Shown here one piece after another: positions 41,353 to 53,400 of a stretch of 64,000 nucleotides of DNA. The notes under the pieces are model-generated. The model saw only the letters and a list, made by a program, of their open reading frames with translations, did no database searches and had not been told where the DNA came from. Positions within the stretch are counted from its first letter, which is position 1; each line of letters starts with the position of its first letter. A program made the translations under genes and the position numbers. Source of the stretch: Jidongwangia harbinensis (GTDB lineage: Bacteria > Actinomycetota > Actinomycetes > Mycobacteriales > Micromonosporaceae); contig NZ_JAIWNC010000029.1 of the NCBI RefSeq assembly GCF_020216025.1, positions 62,001 to 126,000 of the forward strand. Direction: 5' to 3'.

Positions 41353-41456
41353 GGACCGGCGGGCAGGATTGCGCGTGCTTTGTCACGTGTCCGTCGCCGA
41401 CATCGATCATCTGATCCGCTGAGCGTGACGCGTGAGCCGCGGAGACTGGAGACCCG

Positions 41457-44400
41457 ATGCATCTGCCGATCACCCCCTCGCCCGAACTCGCGGTCGCGGT
41501 CGTCGGTGTCTCCTGCCGGCTGCCGGGCGCGGCGGATCCGGAGGCGTTCTGGGCCTTGCTGCGGGACGGGACCGACGCCGTCACCGTGGCGCCGCCGGGG
41601 CGGTTCGGATCCGGCATCGACGACGCCGCGGCCCGGGGCGGATTCCTGCCCGACGTCGCCGGGTTCGACCCGGCCTTCTTCCGGCTCACGCCGCGCCAGG
41701 CACAGGCGATGGATCCGCAGCAACGGTTGACCCTGGAGCTGTGCTGGGAGGCGTTGGAAGACGCGGGAATCGTGCCGGCGGCGCTGCGGGACACGAGGGC
41801 CGCGGTCATGGTCGGGGCGATGGCCGACGACTACGCGAAGCTGACCCACGCCGCGGGTAGCCCGGCGGTCGACCATCACACCCTCACCGGTGTCAGCCGC
41901 GGCCTCATCGCGAACCGGGTCTCCTACCTGCTCGGCATCACCGGGCCCAGCCTCACGGTCGACACCGCGCAGTCGTCGTCACTGGTGGCGGTCCACCTCG
42001 CGGTCGAGTCCCTGCAGCGCGGCGACTCACAGCTGGCGCTGGCCGCCGGAGTGAATCTGCATCTGACCCCACACGGCGCCGAGGTGGCGCACCGATTCGG
42101 CGGCCTGTCGCCCGACGGCCGGTGCTTCACCTTCGACGCCCGAGCCAACGGCTACGTCCGCGGCGAGGGCGGGGCGGTGGTGATCCTGAAACCACTCTCC
42201 GTGGCCCTGGCCGACCGGGACCGGATCTACTGTGTGATCCGCGGCAGCGCCACGAACAACGACGGCGCAACCGCGGGGCAGACCACCCCCGGCGAGGCCG
42301 GACAGCGATCGGTGCTGGCAGAGGCGTACCGGCGGGCCGGCGCGGACCCCGCTGCGGTGCAGTACGTGGAGCTGCACGGCACCGGAACCCCGGTCGGTGA
42401 TCCCGTCGAGGCCGCGGCGCTGACCGCGGTGCTCGGCGCGGGCCGGTCACCGGAGCGGCCGTTGCGGGTCGGCTCGGCCAAGACCAACGTCGGGCATCTG
42501 GAAGGCGCGGCCGGCATCGTCGGGCTCCTCAAGACCGCACTCGCCGTCCGGCACGGTCAGCTTCCGCCCAGCTTGCACTTCACCAGGCCGAATCCGGCGA
42601 TCGACTTCGCCGCCTGTCCGCTGCGGGTCGTCGGCGAGCTGGAGACGTGGCCGGACCGCGACGGTCCGATGCTGGCCGGCGTGTCGTCGTTCGGCGTCGG
42701 CGGGTCGAACTGTCACGTCGTCGTGTCGTCGGCTCCGGCCACCCCGTGCGAACCGGTACCGGAGACGCCGGACGCGGTGGCCCCGGCGCCGCTTCCGTTC
42801 CTGCTGTCCGCACGCTCCGCGATCGCCCTCCGGGACCAGGCCGGCAACCTTGCCGTACGGCTGCGGGAACGGCCGGACCTGTCGCTGCCCGACGTCGCGT
42901 CGACCTTGGACGGCGGCCGGTCCCGGTTCGCACACCGGTCGGTTCTCCTCGCCACCGGCCGGGACGACCTGCTCGACGGTCTCGACGCCGTCACCGCCGG
43001 ACGGAGCCACCCGAACGTGATCGACGGCCTGGTCCGCGGGGACCGGCGGCGGGTGGTGTTCGTCTTCCCCGGTCAGGGCTCGCAGTGGTGCGGGATGGGC
43101 CGCGAGCTGATCGCCACCTCGCCGGTCTTCCGGCGGCGGATGGACCAGTGCGCCGAGGCGCTGGCCCCGTTCACGGACTGGTCGCTGACCGCGGCCCTGG
43201 ACGACGAGGAGGCGCTGCGCCGCACCGACGTGGTGCAGCCGGTGCTGTGGGCGGTCATGGTCGCCCTCGCCGAGGTCTGGCGGTCGTTCGGTGTGGAACC
43301 CGCCGCCGTCCTGGGGCACTCCCAGGGCGAGATCGCGGCGGCCTGCGTGGCGGGCGGCCTGTCGCTGCCCGACGGCGCCCGCGTCATCGCGGTACGCAGC
43401 CGGATCCTGGCGCGGGACGTCGCCGGTACCGGTGCGATGGTCTCCACCGCGCTGGAGCCGGCGGAGGCGGAGCGGTACGCGGCCCGTTCGGACGGGGCGC
43501 TGGCCGTGGCCGCGGTCAACGGGCCCCGCTCGGTGGTGCTCGCCGGCACGATCGACGCCGTCCACCGGCTCCACGGCGAGCTGACCGCCCGCGACGTCCG
43601 GTCCCGTCTCGTCGAGGTGGACGTCGCCTCACACTCGCCGCAGGTCGAGCCCGCGGCGGCCCGGCTCTCCGCGGAGCTGGGCCCGATCGACCCGCGGGCC
43701 GCGAGCGTCCCGTTCTACTCCACCGTCACCGCGGCGGAGCTGCCCACGACCGAGCTGAACGTCGGGTACTGGTGCCGGAACCTGCGCGAGACCGTCCGGT
43801 TCGCGGACACCGTGGAGCGGCTGACGTCGACCGGGCACGACACCTTCCTCGAGATGAGCCCCCATCCGATCCTGCGCGCCGCGGTGGAGGAGACCGCGGC
43901 GCAGCACGGCCGGAAGGTCACCGCGGTCGGCAGTCTGCGCCGCAACGAGCCGGACCGGCGCCGGCTGCTGCACTCGCTCGCCGCGGCGCATGTCGCCGGG
44001 GCCGGCGTCGACTGGAGCGCCGCCACCGCGGGCGGTCGCCGGGTGTCCCTGCCCACCTACCCCTTCCAGCGGCGCCCCTACTGGCTGGCGCCGGCCGGCG
44101 CGGCGGCCGGGGCCACACCGCCGTCGTCTCCGGCCATCGATCCGGCCGCGACGGACGAACCGGAAACCGGGCCGACCCTGCCCCGCGCGTTCGCCGCGAG
44201 CGACCCGGCGGACCGCCGGTCGATGCTGCGCGACTGGGTCCGGCACGAGACCGCGGTCCTGCTCGGTCACGACGACGACGTCGTCGACCCGGAGTCGACG
44301 TTCAAGGACCTGGGCTTCGACTCCGCGATGTCGATGGACCTCCGCAACCGGGTGGATGCGGAGGCCGGCCTGCAGACCCCCACCTCGCTGGTGTTCAACC

Positions 44401-44460
44401 ATCCGACCCCGATGTCGCTCGCGGAGTTCCTGCTCGGCGAGCTGGCCGGCGTCCCGGACC
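41457..44460 (+). other. PKS loading module: KSQ-AT-ACP
   Basis: KSQ at about residues 10-427: VDTAQSSS with Gln172 replacing the active Cys, the hallmark of decarboxylative loading. AT at about 532-850: active Ser622 in GHSQGE and specificity motif VASHS at 723-727, fitting methylmalonyl-CoA, which would give a propionyl starter. ACP at about 925-990, phosphopantetheine Ser956 in GFDSAM. Confidence 0.9.
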
Positions 44461-47400
44461 GGCCGGAGGCTCCGGGGACCGCGGGCGCCGCGGGCCCCGC
44501 CAAGCCGTCGCCGCCGGTGGCGGACGACCCCGTCGTCATCGTCGGCATGGCGTGCCGGCTGCCGGGGGGAGTGGACTCGCCGGCAGCCATGTGGCGGCTG
44601 CTCAGCCGCGGTGCGGACACGATCTCCGCGTTTCCGGCCGACCGGGGGTGGTCGCTCGACGGGATGGATCTCGCCCGCCGGGAGGGCGGATTCCTGCCGC
44701 ACGCCTTCGACTTCGACGCCGCCCTGTTCGGGATCAGCCCGCGCGAGGCGACCGCGATGGACCCGCAGCAGCGGCTCGTCCTGGAGACGGCCTGGGAGGC
44801 GCTGGAGGACGCCGGCCTCGGCCCGGCCGGATTGCGCGGCTCGCCGACCGGAGTCTTCATCGGCGCCAGCCACCAGGACTACGGACCGCGGATGGACGAG
44901 TCCCGCGGCACGCCGGTGGACGGGTTCGCCCTGACCGGCACGTCGGTGAGCATGATGTCGGGTCGCATCGCATACCAGTTCGGGTTCGAGGGCCCGGCCG
45001 TGACCGTCGACACCGCCTGCTCCTCGTCTCTGGTCGCCCTGCACCAGGCCACCCGGGCCATGCGGGACGGCGAATGCGAGCGTGCGCTGGTCGGCGGCGT
45101 CGCGGTCATGCCGACACCGGGGATGTTCGTGGAGTTCGACCGCCAGGGCGGCCTTTCACCCAGCGGGCGGTGCCGGTCGTTCTCCGACGACGCCGACGGG
45201 ACCGTCTGGTCGGAGGGCGCCGGCATGCTGGTGCTCGAGAACTTGTCCGCGGCACGCCGGCACGGGCACCGGGTCCTCGGCGTCATCCGCGGCACGGCGA
45301 TCAACTCGGACGGTGCCTCCAACGGACTCACCGCGCCGAACGGGTCGGCGCAGGAGCGGGTGATCCAGCGGGCCCTGCGCGACGCCGGCCTGCGGGCCCA
45401 GGACGTCGATGCGGTCGAGGCGCACGGCACGGGCACCCGGCTCGGTGATCCGATCGAGGCGGAAGCGCTGGTCGCCACGTACGGCCGGGACCGTGCGGAC
45501 CGCCCGCTGCTGCTCGGGTCGCTGAAATCCAATGTGGGCCACACCCAGGCCGCCGCCGGAATCCTCGGTCTGATCAAGATGGTGCTGGCCCTGCGCCACG
45601 AGGAACTGTCCCGGACGCTGCACGTCACCGCGCCGTCGTCGCGGGTCGACTGGGCCGGCGTCCAGCTGCTGACCGAACCGGTACCGTGGCCGCGGACCGG
45701 CCGGATCCGCCGTGCGGGTGTGTCGTCGTTCGGGATCAGCGGCACCAACGCGCACGCCATCGTCGAGGAGGCGCCGGCCGAACCCGTGGCCCCGCCGTCC
45801 GTACCGCCGGCGCCGCGCCTGGAGACCGTGCCGCTCGTGGTGTCGGGGCACTCCGCGGACGCGGTACGCGGGCAGGCGGCCCGCCTCTGCCCGTTGCCGC
45901 CCGAGACCGCACTGCTGGACGTGGCCTACTCGCTGGCGACCACCCGGACGCGGCTCGCCCACCGAGCGGTCCTGCTGGCGGACGACCGGGACGGCGCCGA
46001 CGAGGCCGGTGCCGCGCTGGCCGCCGGAACCGCCCATCCCGGCGTCGTGTCCGGGCCGCCGCGGCGCGGCGGCGGGAAGGTGGGTGTGCTCTGCACCGGG
46101 CAGGGCGCCCAGCGAGCGCGCATGGGTGCGGAACTCTACGACCGGTTCCCGGTCTTCGCGCAGGCCCTCGACGAGGTGCTGGACGTGGCCGGCGGTGGGT
46201 TCGAGCCGCCGCTGCGGGACGTCCTGTTCGCCGCGCCGGATACCCCGGCCGCGCTGCTGCTCGACCAGACGGGCTATGCGCAGCCCGCGCTGTTCGCGGT
46301 GCAGACGGCGCTGCACCGGCTGAGTACGTCCTGGGGCGTCCGACCCGAGGTCGTGGCCGGGCACTCCGTCGGCGAGGTCGCCGCCGCGCACATCGCGGGC
46401 GTGCTGTCGCTTCGTGATGCCGCGCGCCTGGTCACCGCCCGTGGCCGGCTCATGCAGGCGCTGCCCGGCGGGGGCGCCATGGTCGCCGTGGAAGCCGGCG
46501 AGGACGACGTCCGGCCCCTGCTGCGGTCCGGGGTGTCCATGGCCGCGGTCAACACCCCGACATCGGTGGTGTTGTCCGGCGACGAGGAGGCCGTCCGTGC
46601 CGTCGCCGACGCCCTGGCGGCAGAGGGCCGCCGCACCCGGCGGCTGACCGTCAGCCACGCCTTCCACTCGGCGCACATGGACCCCATGATCGACGAATTC
46701 CGTACGGTCGTGGCCGGTCTCACCTTCGGCTCACCGAACCTCCCGGTGATCTCCACCGTGACCGGCCGGCTCATCACCGACGACCTGGCCACGCCGGAGT
46801 ACTGGGTGCGCCAGGTCCGCGAGCCGGTGCGGTTCGCGGACGCCGTCCGGGCGATGCGGACGGCCGGGGTGCGCCGCTTCCTGGAACTCGGCCCGGACGG
46901 TGTGCTGACGGCCATGGTCCGCGAGAACCTCGCGGACGACGGCCACGAGGCGGTGGCCGTGCCGATGCTGCGCCGGGACCGTCCGGAGACCCGGACGGCG
47001 CTGGCCGCGCTCGCCCGTCTGGACGTCGACGGCGTCGACGTGGACTGGTCCGCCGTGCTGCGCGGGCGCGGTGCCCGCCGCTGCGACCTGCCGACGTACG
47101 CGTTCCAGCGGCGGCGTTTCCTGGCCCGGTCGCCGCGACGGGTGGCCGACCCCGAGGGTACGTCGCCCCTGTTCTCCGCGCCGGCCGTGACGGACCTGCC
47201 GGGCAACGGCGGCCGGCTCATCGTCGGACGGCTGTCGCTGGACACCACCCCGTGGCTTGCCGACCACGTCGTGCACGGCAGCGCCATCCTGCCCGGCACC
47301 GCGTTCCTGGACCTGGCGCTCGCGGCCGGCGCACAGGTGGAGGCCGGCCGGGTCGTCGAGTTGACGATCGAAGCGCCGTTGCCACTGTCCGCCGACGGCG

Positions 47401-50400
47401 GTACGACGGTGCAGCAGCTGATCGACGCACCCGACCGGAACGGCGACCGCAGGTACCGCGTCCACGCGCGGCGCACCGACGCCGACCCGTGGACCCGACA
47501 TGCCAGCGGCGTCCTCGGGACGGTCGCGGGCACCGGTCCACCGGCCGGCCCGGTGTGGCCGCCGGCCGGCGCCGTTCCGGTCGACCTCGACGACTTCCAC
47601 GAGACCTCCGCCTCCCGCGGATTCGGGTACGGGCCCGCGTTCCGTGGCCTGCGCCGGGCGTGGCGCCGCGACACCGAGGTGTTCGCCGAGGTGGCCCTTC
47701 CTTCCCCGCTCTCCGCCGGTGCGGCCGCGCACCCGCTCCATCCCGCTCTGTTCGACGCCGCGGTGCAGGCCACCGCACTGCTCGACTGGCCGCACGCCGG
47801 GACGCGGCTGCCGTTCAGCTGGTCCGGGGTGGCCCTGCACGCGGGCGGCTCCGCCGCGCTGCGAGTCGCGGTCCGGGTCGAGGGTGCGGACACCGTGACG
47901 ATCACCGCCACCGACGACACCGGCCGGCCGGTGATCACCGTGGATTCACTGGTCATGCGCCCGGCGCCGGCCGAGGACGCCGGCCGCACGCGGCACCCGG
48001 CGCCGGATGCCGGTACGGCCGAGCCGACCGGCCGGCTGCTGCACTTCGACTGGCCGGCCGCCGCCGCGCCGATCGTTCCGGCGCCGTTGCAGGTGGCGGT
48101 GATCGGGCGGGATCCGTGGGGCATGGCCGCGTCGTTCACCGCGCCCCCGGCGTTCTACCCCGACCTGGACGCGCTGTTCGAGGCGGGGCCGACGACCACC
48201 CCGCCACCGGACGCGGTGCTGCTGCCGGTGGTGCCGCGGGCCGGTGCGAACGCGGCCGACGTCGCCCGGGTCGCGACCACGACCGTGCTCGACCAGGTGC
48301 GGGCCTGGCTCGCGCACCACGACTCGCCGGACCTCACGCCGCCGGTCCGGCCATCCGCAGCCCGAGCCGTGGCCACGTTGACCGTCGTCACGGTCGGCGC
48401 GGTCCGTGCCGACAGCGGCGATCCGGCGCCCGATCCGGCGGCCGCCGCCGTGTGGGGACTGGTTCGCGGCATCCAGGCAGAACATCCCGGCCGGATCCAG
48501 CTGGTGGACCTCGACCCGGCACCGGCCGGACCGGCACCCGCACCGGGCCCGCCGGTGCCGGAGGCGCTCGCTCTGCCCGAGCCGCAGGTGGCGATCCGGT
48601 CGCAGGCGCTGCGGACACCACGTATGCGGCCGCTGCCGTCCGGGATCGAGCCGCCCGCGGACGGCGCCCCCTGGCAGCTGGTGACCGCCCGCAAGGGAAT
48701 GCTGGACGGCCTGCGTGCGGTCGCCACCGGCGCGACGTCGCCCGCTGCCGGACAGGTACGGGTGGCGATCCGTGCGGCGGGGCTCAACTTCCGGGACGTT
48801 CTGAACGCGCTCGGCATGTATCCCGGGGACGTACCGTTCGGCGTCGAGGGATCCGGCGTGGTGGTGCAGACCGGTCCCGGCGTCGACGACCTCCCGGTGG
48901 GCACCCGGGTGCTGGGCCTGTTCGCCCCGGCGCTCGGTTCGCACGCCGATGTGGATGCCCGGGTCCTCGTGCCGGTTCCGCCGGACTGGTCGTTTGCGCA
49001 GGCGGCCGCGATCCCCGCCGCATTCCTCACGGCGTACCACGCTCTGGTGCACGTGGCCCGGCTGCGGGCGGGGGAATCGGTGCTGATCCACGCCGCGGCC
49101 GGCGGGGTCGGCATGGCGGCGGTGAGCCTGGCGCGCCACCTCGGGGCGGAGGTGTACGCCACCGCCAGCCCCGGCAAGTGGGAGCACCTGCGGGCCCGGG
49201 GAATCGCCGACGACCACCTCGCCTCGTCCCGGACCGTCGACTTCGAGGACCGGTTCCGGTCGGCCAGCGGTGGCCGCGGCGTCGATGTCGTGCTGGACGC
49301 GCTCACCGGGGAGTTCGTCGACGCGTCCCTGCGCCTGACGCGGGCCGGTGGCCGCTTCGTCGAGATCGGCAAGGCTGACGTGCGGGACTCCGCCGAGGTC
49401 GCCGACCGGTACGGGGTCACCTACACCGCCTTCGACCTGTTCGACGTGCCGGTCGAGGAGATCCGCGGCATGCTGCGCACGGTGGTGGACCTGCTGGCCG
49501 CGGGCGCCCTGACGCCGCCTCCGGTGCGGACGTTCCCGGTCCGGCAGGCGGTGGACGCGTTCCGCGTGATGAGCCAGGCCAGGCATGTCGGCAAGGTCGT
49601 ACTGACCCTGCCGGTGCCCTGGGACCCGGCCGGGACGGTGCTGGTCACCGGCGGAACCGGCGGGCTCGGCGGGCACGTCGCCCGGCACCTGGTCCGGACC
49701 TCGGGCGTGCGGTACCTGCTGCTCGTCAGCCGGCGTGGCGCCACGGCGACCGGCGTGGCGGAACTGGTCGCCGAATTGTCCGCGGCCGGTGCGCACGTCG
49801 ACGTCGTCGCCGGCGACGTCGCCGACCGCGCCGCGCTCGCCGGTGTGCTGGCGGGCGTCCCGGCCGACCGGCCGCTGACCGCGATCGTGCACACCGCCGG
49901 AGTGCTCGACGACGCGGCGGTGGGGTCCATGACGCCGGCCCGGCTGCACCCGGTCTGGCGCGCCAAGGCCGACGCGGCCTGGCACCTGCACGAACTCACC
50001 CGGGACCGGCCGCTCGCCGCCTTCATCCTCTACTCCTCGGTGAGCGGGCATCTCGGCGGTGCCGGCCAGGCGAACTACACCGCCGCCAATGCCTTTCTGG
50101 ACGCGCTCGCCGAGCATCGGCAGAGCGCCGGCCTGCCCGCCAGATCCATCGTCTGGGGACTGTGGGACACCGGGATGGCCGGCACGCTGCCGCCGGTCAT
50201 CCGCCGGCGGCTGTCCCGCCTCGGGCTCTGGCCGATCGCGGCGGGCCCGGGAGCGGAACTGTTCGACGCCGCCCGACGCGCCGGGCCGGCCGTCGTGGTC
50301 GCGCTCGGCGCGGACCCCACCTCGACGCCACCGACCGCGACGCCCGGCCTCCCGGGCGCCGCCCTGGCGGGCTCGCCCGCCGCTGTGGCTGGTCCGCCCG

Positions 50401-53400
50401 CCGTGGCTGGTCCGTCCGCTGTGGCTGGTCCGTCCGCTGTGGCTGGTCCGTCCGCCGTGGCCGGTCCGTCCGCTGTGGCCGGCCCGCCCGCGCCCGCCGA
50501 GCACGGTCGGGCGGCGGCGCCGCCCGGCGGATCCGGGCGCGCGCTGGTGGCGCTCGTTCAGCGGTCGGCGGCGGCGGTTCTCGGCCACGCCGATCCGGCG
50601 ACGGTCGACCCCGACGTGACGTTCAAGGACCATGGGTTCGACTCGCTCACCTCGGTCGAGCTGCGGGAGCGTCTGTCCGACGAGTTGGGCCGCCGGTTGC
50701 CGCCCACCCTGGTGTTCAACCACCCCACCCCGGCGGAACTCGCCGCCCACCTGCACCGGGAACTGGGCGACCGGGACGCCGCGCCGGCGCCGGCCCAGGT
50801 GACCGGCACGTCGCCGGCCGCCGCCGCGGACCCGGTGGTGGTCGTCGGGATGGCCTGCCGCGGGCCCGGCGGCGTGACCACTCCGGACGAGCTGTGGCGA
50901 CTGCTCAGCGACGGCCGGGACGCGATCACGGACTTTCCGGCGGACCGGGGCTGGACGATCGGTGACCTGCCCCTCGCCTCGTCGGAGGGCGGCTTTCTGC
51001 CGGACGCGATGGACTTCGACGCCGAGTTCTTCGGCATCAGCCCGCGCGAGGCGACGGCCATGGACCCGCAGCAGCGCCTCGTGCTGGAGACGGCCTGGGA
51101 GGCGCTGGAGAGCACCGGTTCGGCGCCCGACGCGCTGCGCGGCACCCGGACCGGGGTCTTCGTCGGCGCCACCCACCAGGACTACGGGCCGGCCCTGCAC
51201 GACTCGGCCGGGGACAACGCGGACGGCTTCGCCCTGACCGGGACGACGCTGAGCGTCCTGTCCGGCCGCGTCGCGTACCAGTTCGGGTTCGAGGGTCCCG
51301 CGGTGACCGTCGACACCGCCTGTTCCTCGTCGCTGGTCGCGCTGCACCTCGCGGCGCGGGCCCTGCTCGGCGGTGAGTGCGAGACGGCGGTGGCCGGCGG
51401 CGTCACGGTGATGCCGACCCCCGGCATGTTCGTCGAGTTCACCCGCCAGGGCGGTCTCTCGCCGACCGGCCGGTGCCGGTCGTTCTCCGACGACGCGGAC
51501 GGAACCGCCTGGGCCGAGGGCGTCGGCATGGTGGTACTCACGCGGCTGTCCACCGCCCGCCGCCAGGGCTACGAGGTGTTCGCCGTGGTCCGGGGCAGCG
51601 CGGTCAACGCCGACGGCGCGTCGAACGGGCTCACCGCACCGAACGCCACGGCGCAGGAACGGGTGATCCGGCAGGCGCTGGCGGACGCCCGGCTCCAGCC
51701 GGAGGACGTCGACGCGGTCGAGGCGCACGGGACCGGCACCCGGCTGGGCGATCCGATCGAGGCCGAAGCACTGCTGGCCGCGTACGGCCGGGAACGGGCG
51801 CCCCGGCCGCTGCTGCTGGGATCGCTGAAGTCGAACATCGGGCACGCCCAGGCGGCGGCGGGCGTGCTCGGCGTCATCAAGATGGTGCTCGCGCTGCGGC
51901 ACGGGGAACTGCCCCGGACCCTGCACGTCACGACGCCGTCGTCCCGGATCGACTGGACCGGCGACGGCCTGCGGCTGCTGACCGAACGGGTGCCGTGGCC
52001 GCGGACCGGCCGGCCGCGACGGGCGGCCGTGTCGTCGTTCGGCATCAGCGGCACGAACGCGCATCTGATCCTCGAACAGGCGGAACCCGAACCACAGCCG
52101 CCGGTCGAGACGCCGGCTCCGGCGCCGGACGTACTCCCGTTGGTGCTGTCCGCACCCGTCGCGGAGGCGGTCGGCGATCAGGCCGAGAGCCTCCGCCCGG
52201 TGCTGGCCCGGCACGATCTGCGGGAGGTGGCGTTCACCCTGGCCACCGCCCGCACCAGGTTCCGGCATCGCGCCGTCGTCCTGGCCGCGGACCGGGAGAG
52301 CGCGGGCCGGGCGTTCGACGCACTGGTCGCCGACCGCGAGCACGCCGGCCTGATCCGCGGGACGGGCCGTCCGCTCGGCGGGACGCTCGGGTTCACCTTC
52401 ACCGGTCAGGGCGCGCAGCGGATCGGCATGGGTGCCGAACTCTCCGCGGCGTTCCCGGTGTTCGCGACCGCCCTGGACGAGGTGCTGGACCTCGTCGACG
52501 GCGAGCCTGGACCACCGCTGCGGCCGGTGTTCTCCGCCGCCCCGGGCGGGCCCGAGGCGGCCCTCCTCGATCAGACCGGCTATGCGCAGCCGGCCCTGTT
52601 CGCCGTCGAGGTGGCGCTGCACCGGCTGCTGGCGTCCTGGGGGATACACCCGGATCTGGTGGCCGGGCATTCCGTCGGGGAGATCGCCGCGGCGCAGGCC
52701 GCGGGCGTCCTGTCGCTCGCCGATGCCGTGCGGCTGGTCGCGGCCCGGGGCCGGCTCATGCAGGCCCTGCCGGCCGGCGGCGCGATGGTCGCGGTGCAGG
52801 CGACCGAGGACGACGTCCGGCCGTGGCTGAGCGGCGAGGTGTTTCTCGCGGCGGTGAACACGACGTCGTCCGTGGTCCTGTCCGGCGACGAGGCGGCGGT
52901 GCTCGCCGTGGCGGACCGCTTCGCGGCGCAGGGCCGGCGAGTCCGGCGGCTGCCGGTGAGCCACGCCTTCCACTCCGCCCGCATGGAGCCGATGCTGGAC
53001 GACTTCGGCGCCGTGCTGGCCGGGCTGGCCTTCCACCCGGCGGCCGTCCCCGGCGTGTCGACGGTGACCGGGGGCGGCAGCGGGACGGAGTGGGCCACCG
53101 CCGGGTACTGGCTCCGGCAGGTCCGCGAGCCGGTCCGCTTCGCGGACGCGGTCCAGCGGATGCACGCCCACGGGGTACGGCGAATCGTGGAACTGGGTCC
53201 GGACGGCGTGCTGACGGCCATGGGACGGGAGACCCTCTCCGATCCGGAGACCGTTCTGCTTCCCACGCTGCGCCGGAATCAGCCCGAATCGGCGACGCTC
53301 CTGGCGACCGTCGCCCGGCTCGGTGTCGACGGCGTCGACGTCGACTGGGGAGCGGTGCTCGGCGGACCGGGAGTCCGGCGGATCAGCCTGCCGACGTACG

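Larger units (their letters stand above)
41130..41456. other. Divergent promoter region between fkbK operon and PKS
   Basis: A 327-bp gap without a gene. It holds two box-like elements (41286-41301 and 41337-41352) and, on the minus strand, a TTGACA at 41264-41269 that could serve as -35 for fkbK. A GGAG at 41448-41451 is the PKS ribosome-binding site. This is the central control region: one intervention here would co-regulate the extender cassette and the PKS. Confidence 0.6.

Noticed and set aside
50382..50489. Short regular repeats as a CRISPR array or mobile-element trace
   Set aside because: The 18-bp units are contiguous with no spacers, in frame within the PKS, and code a linker peptide.
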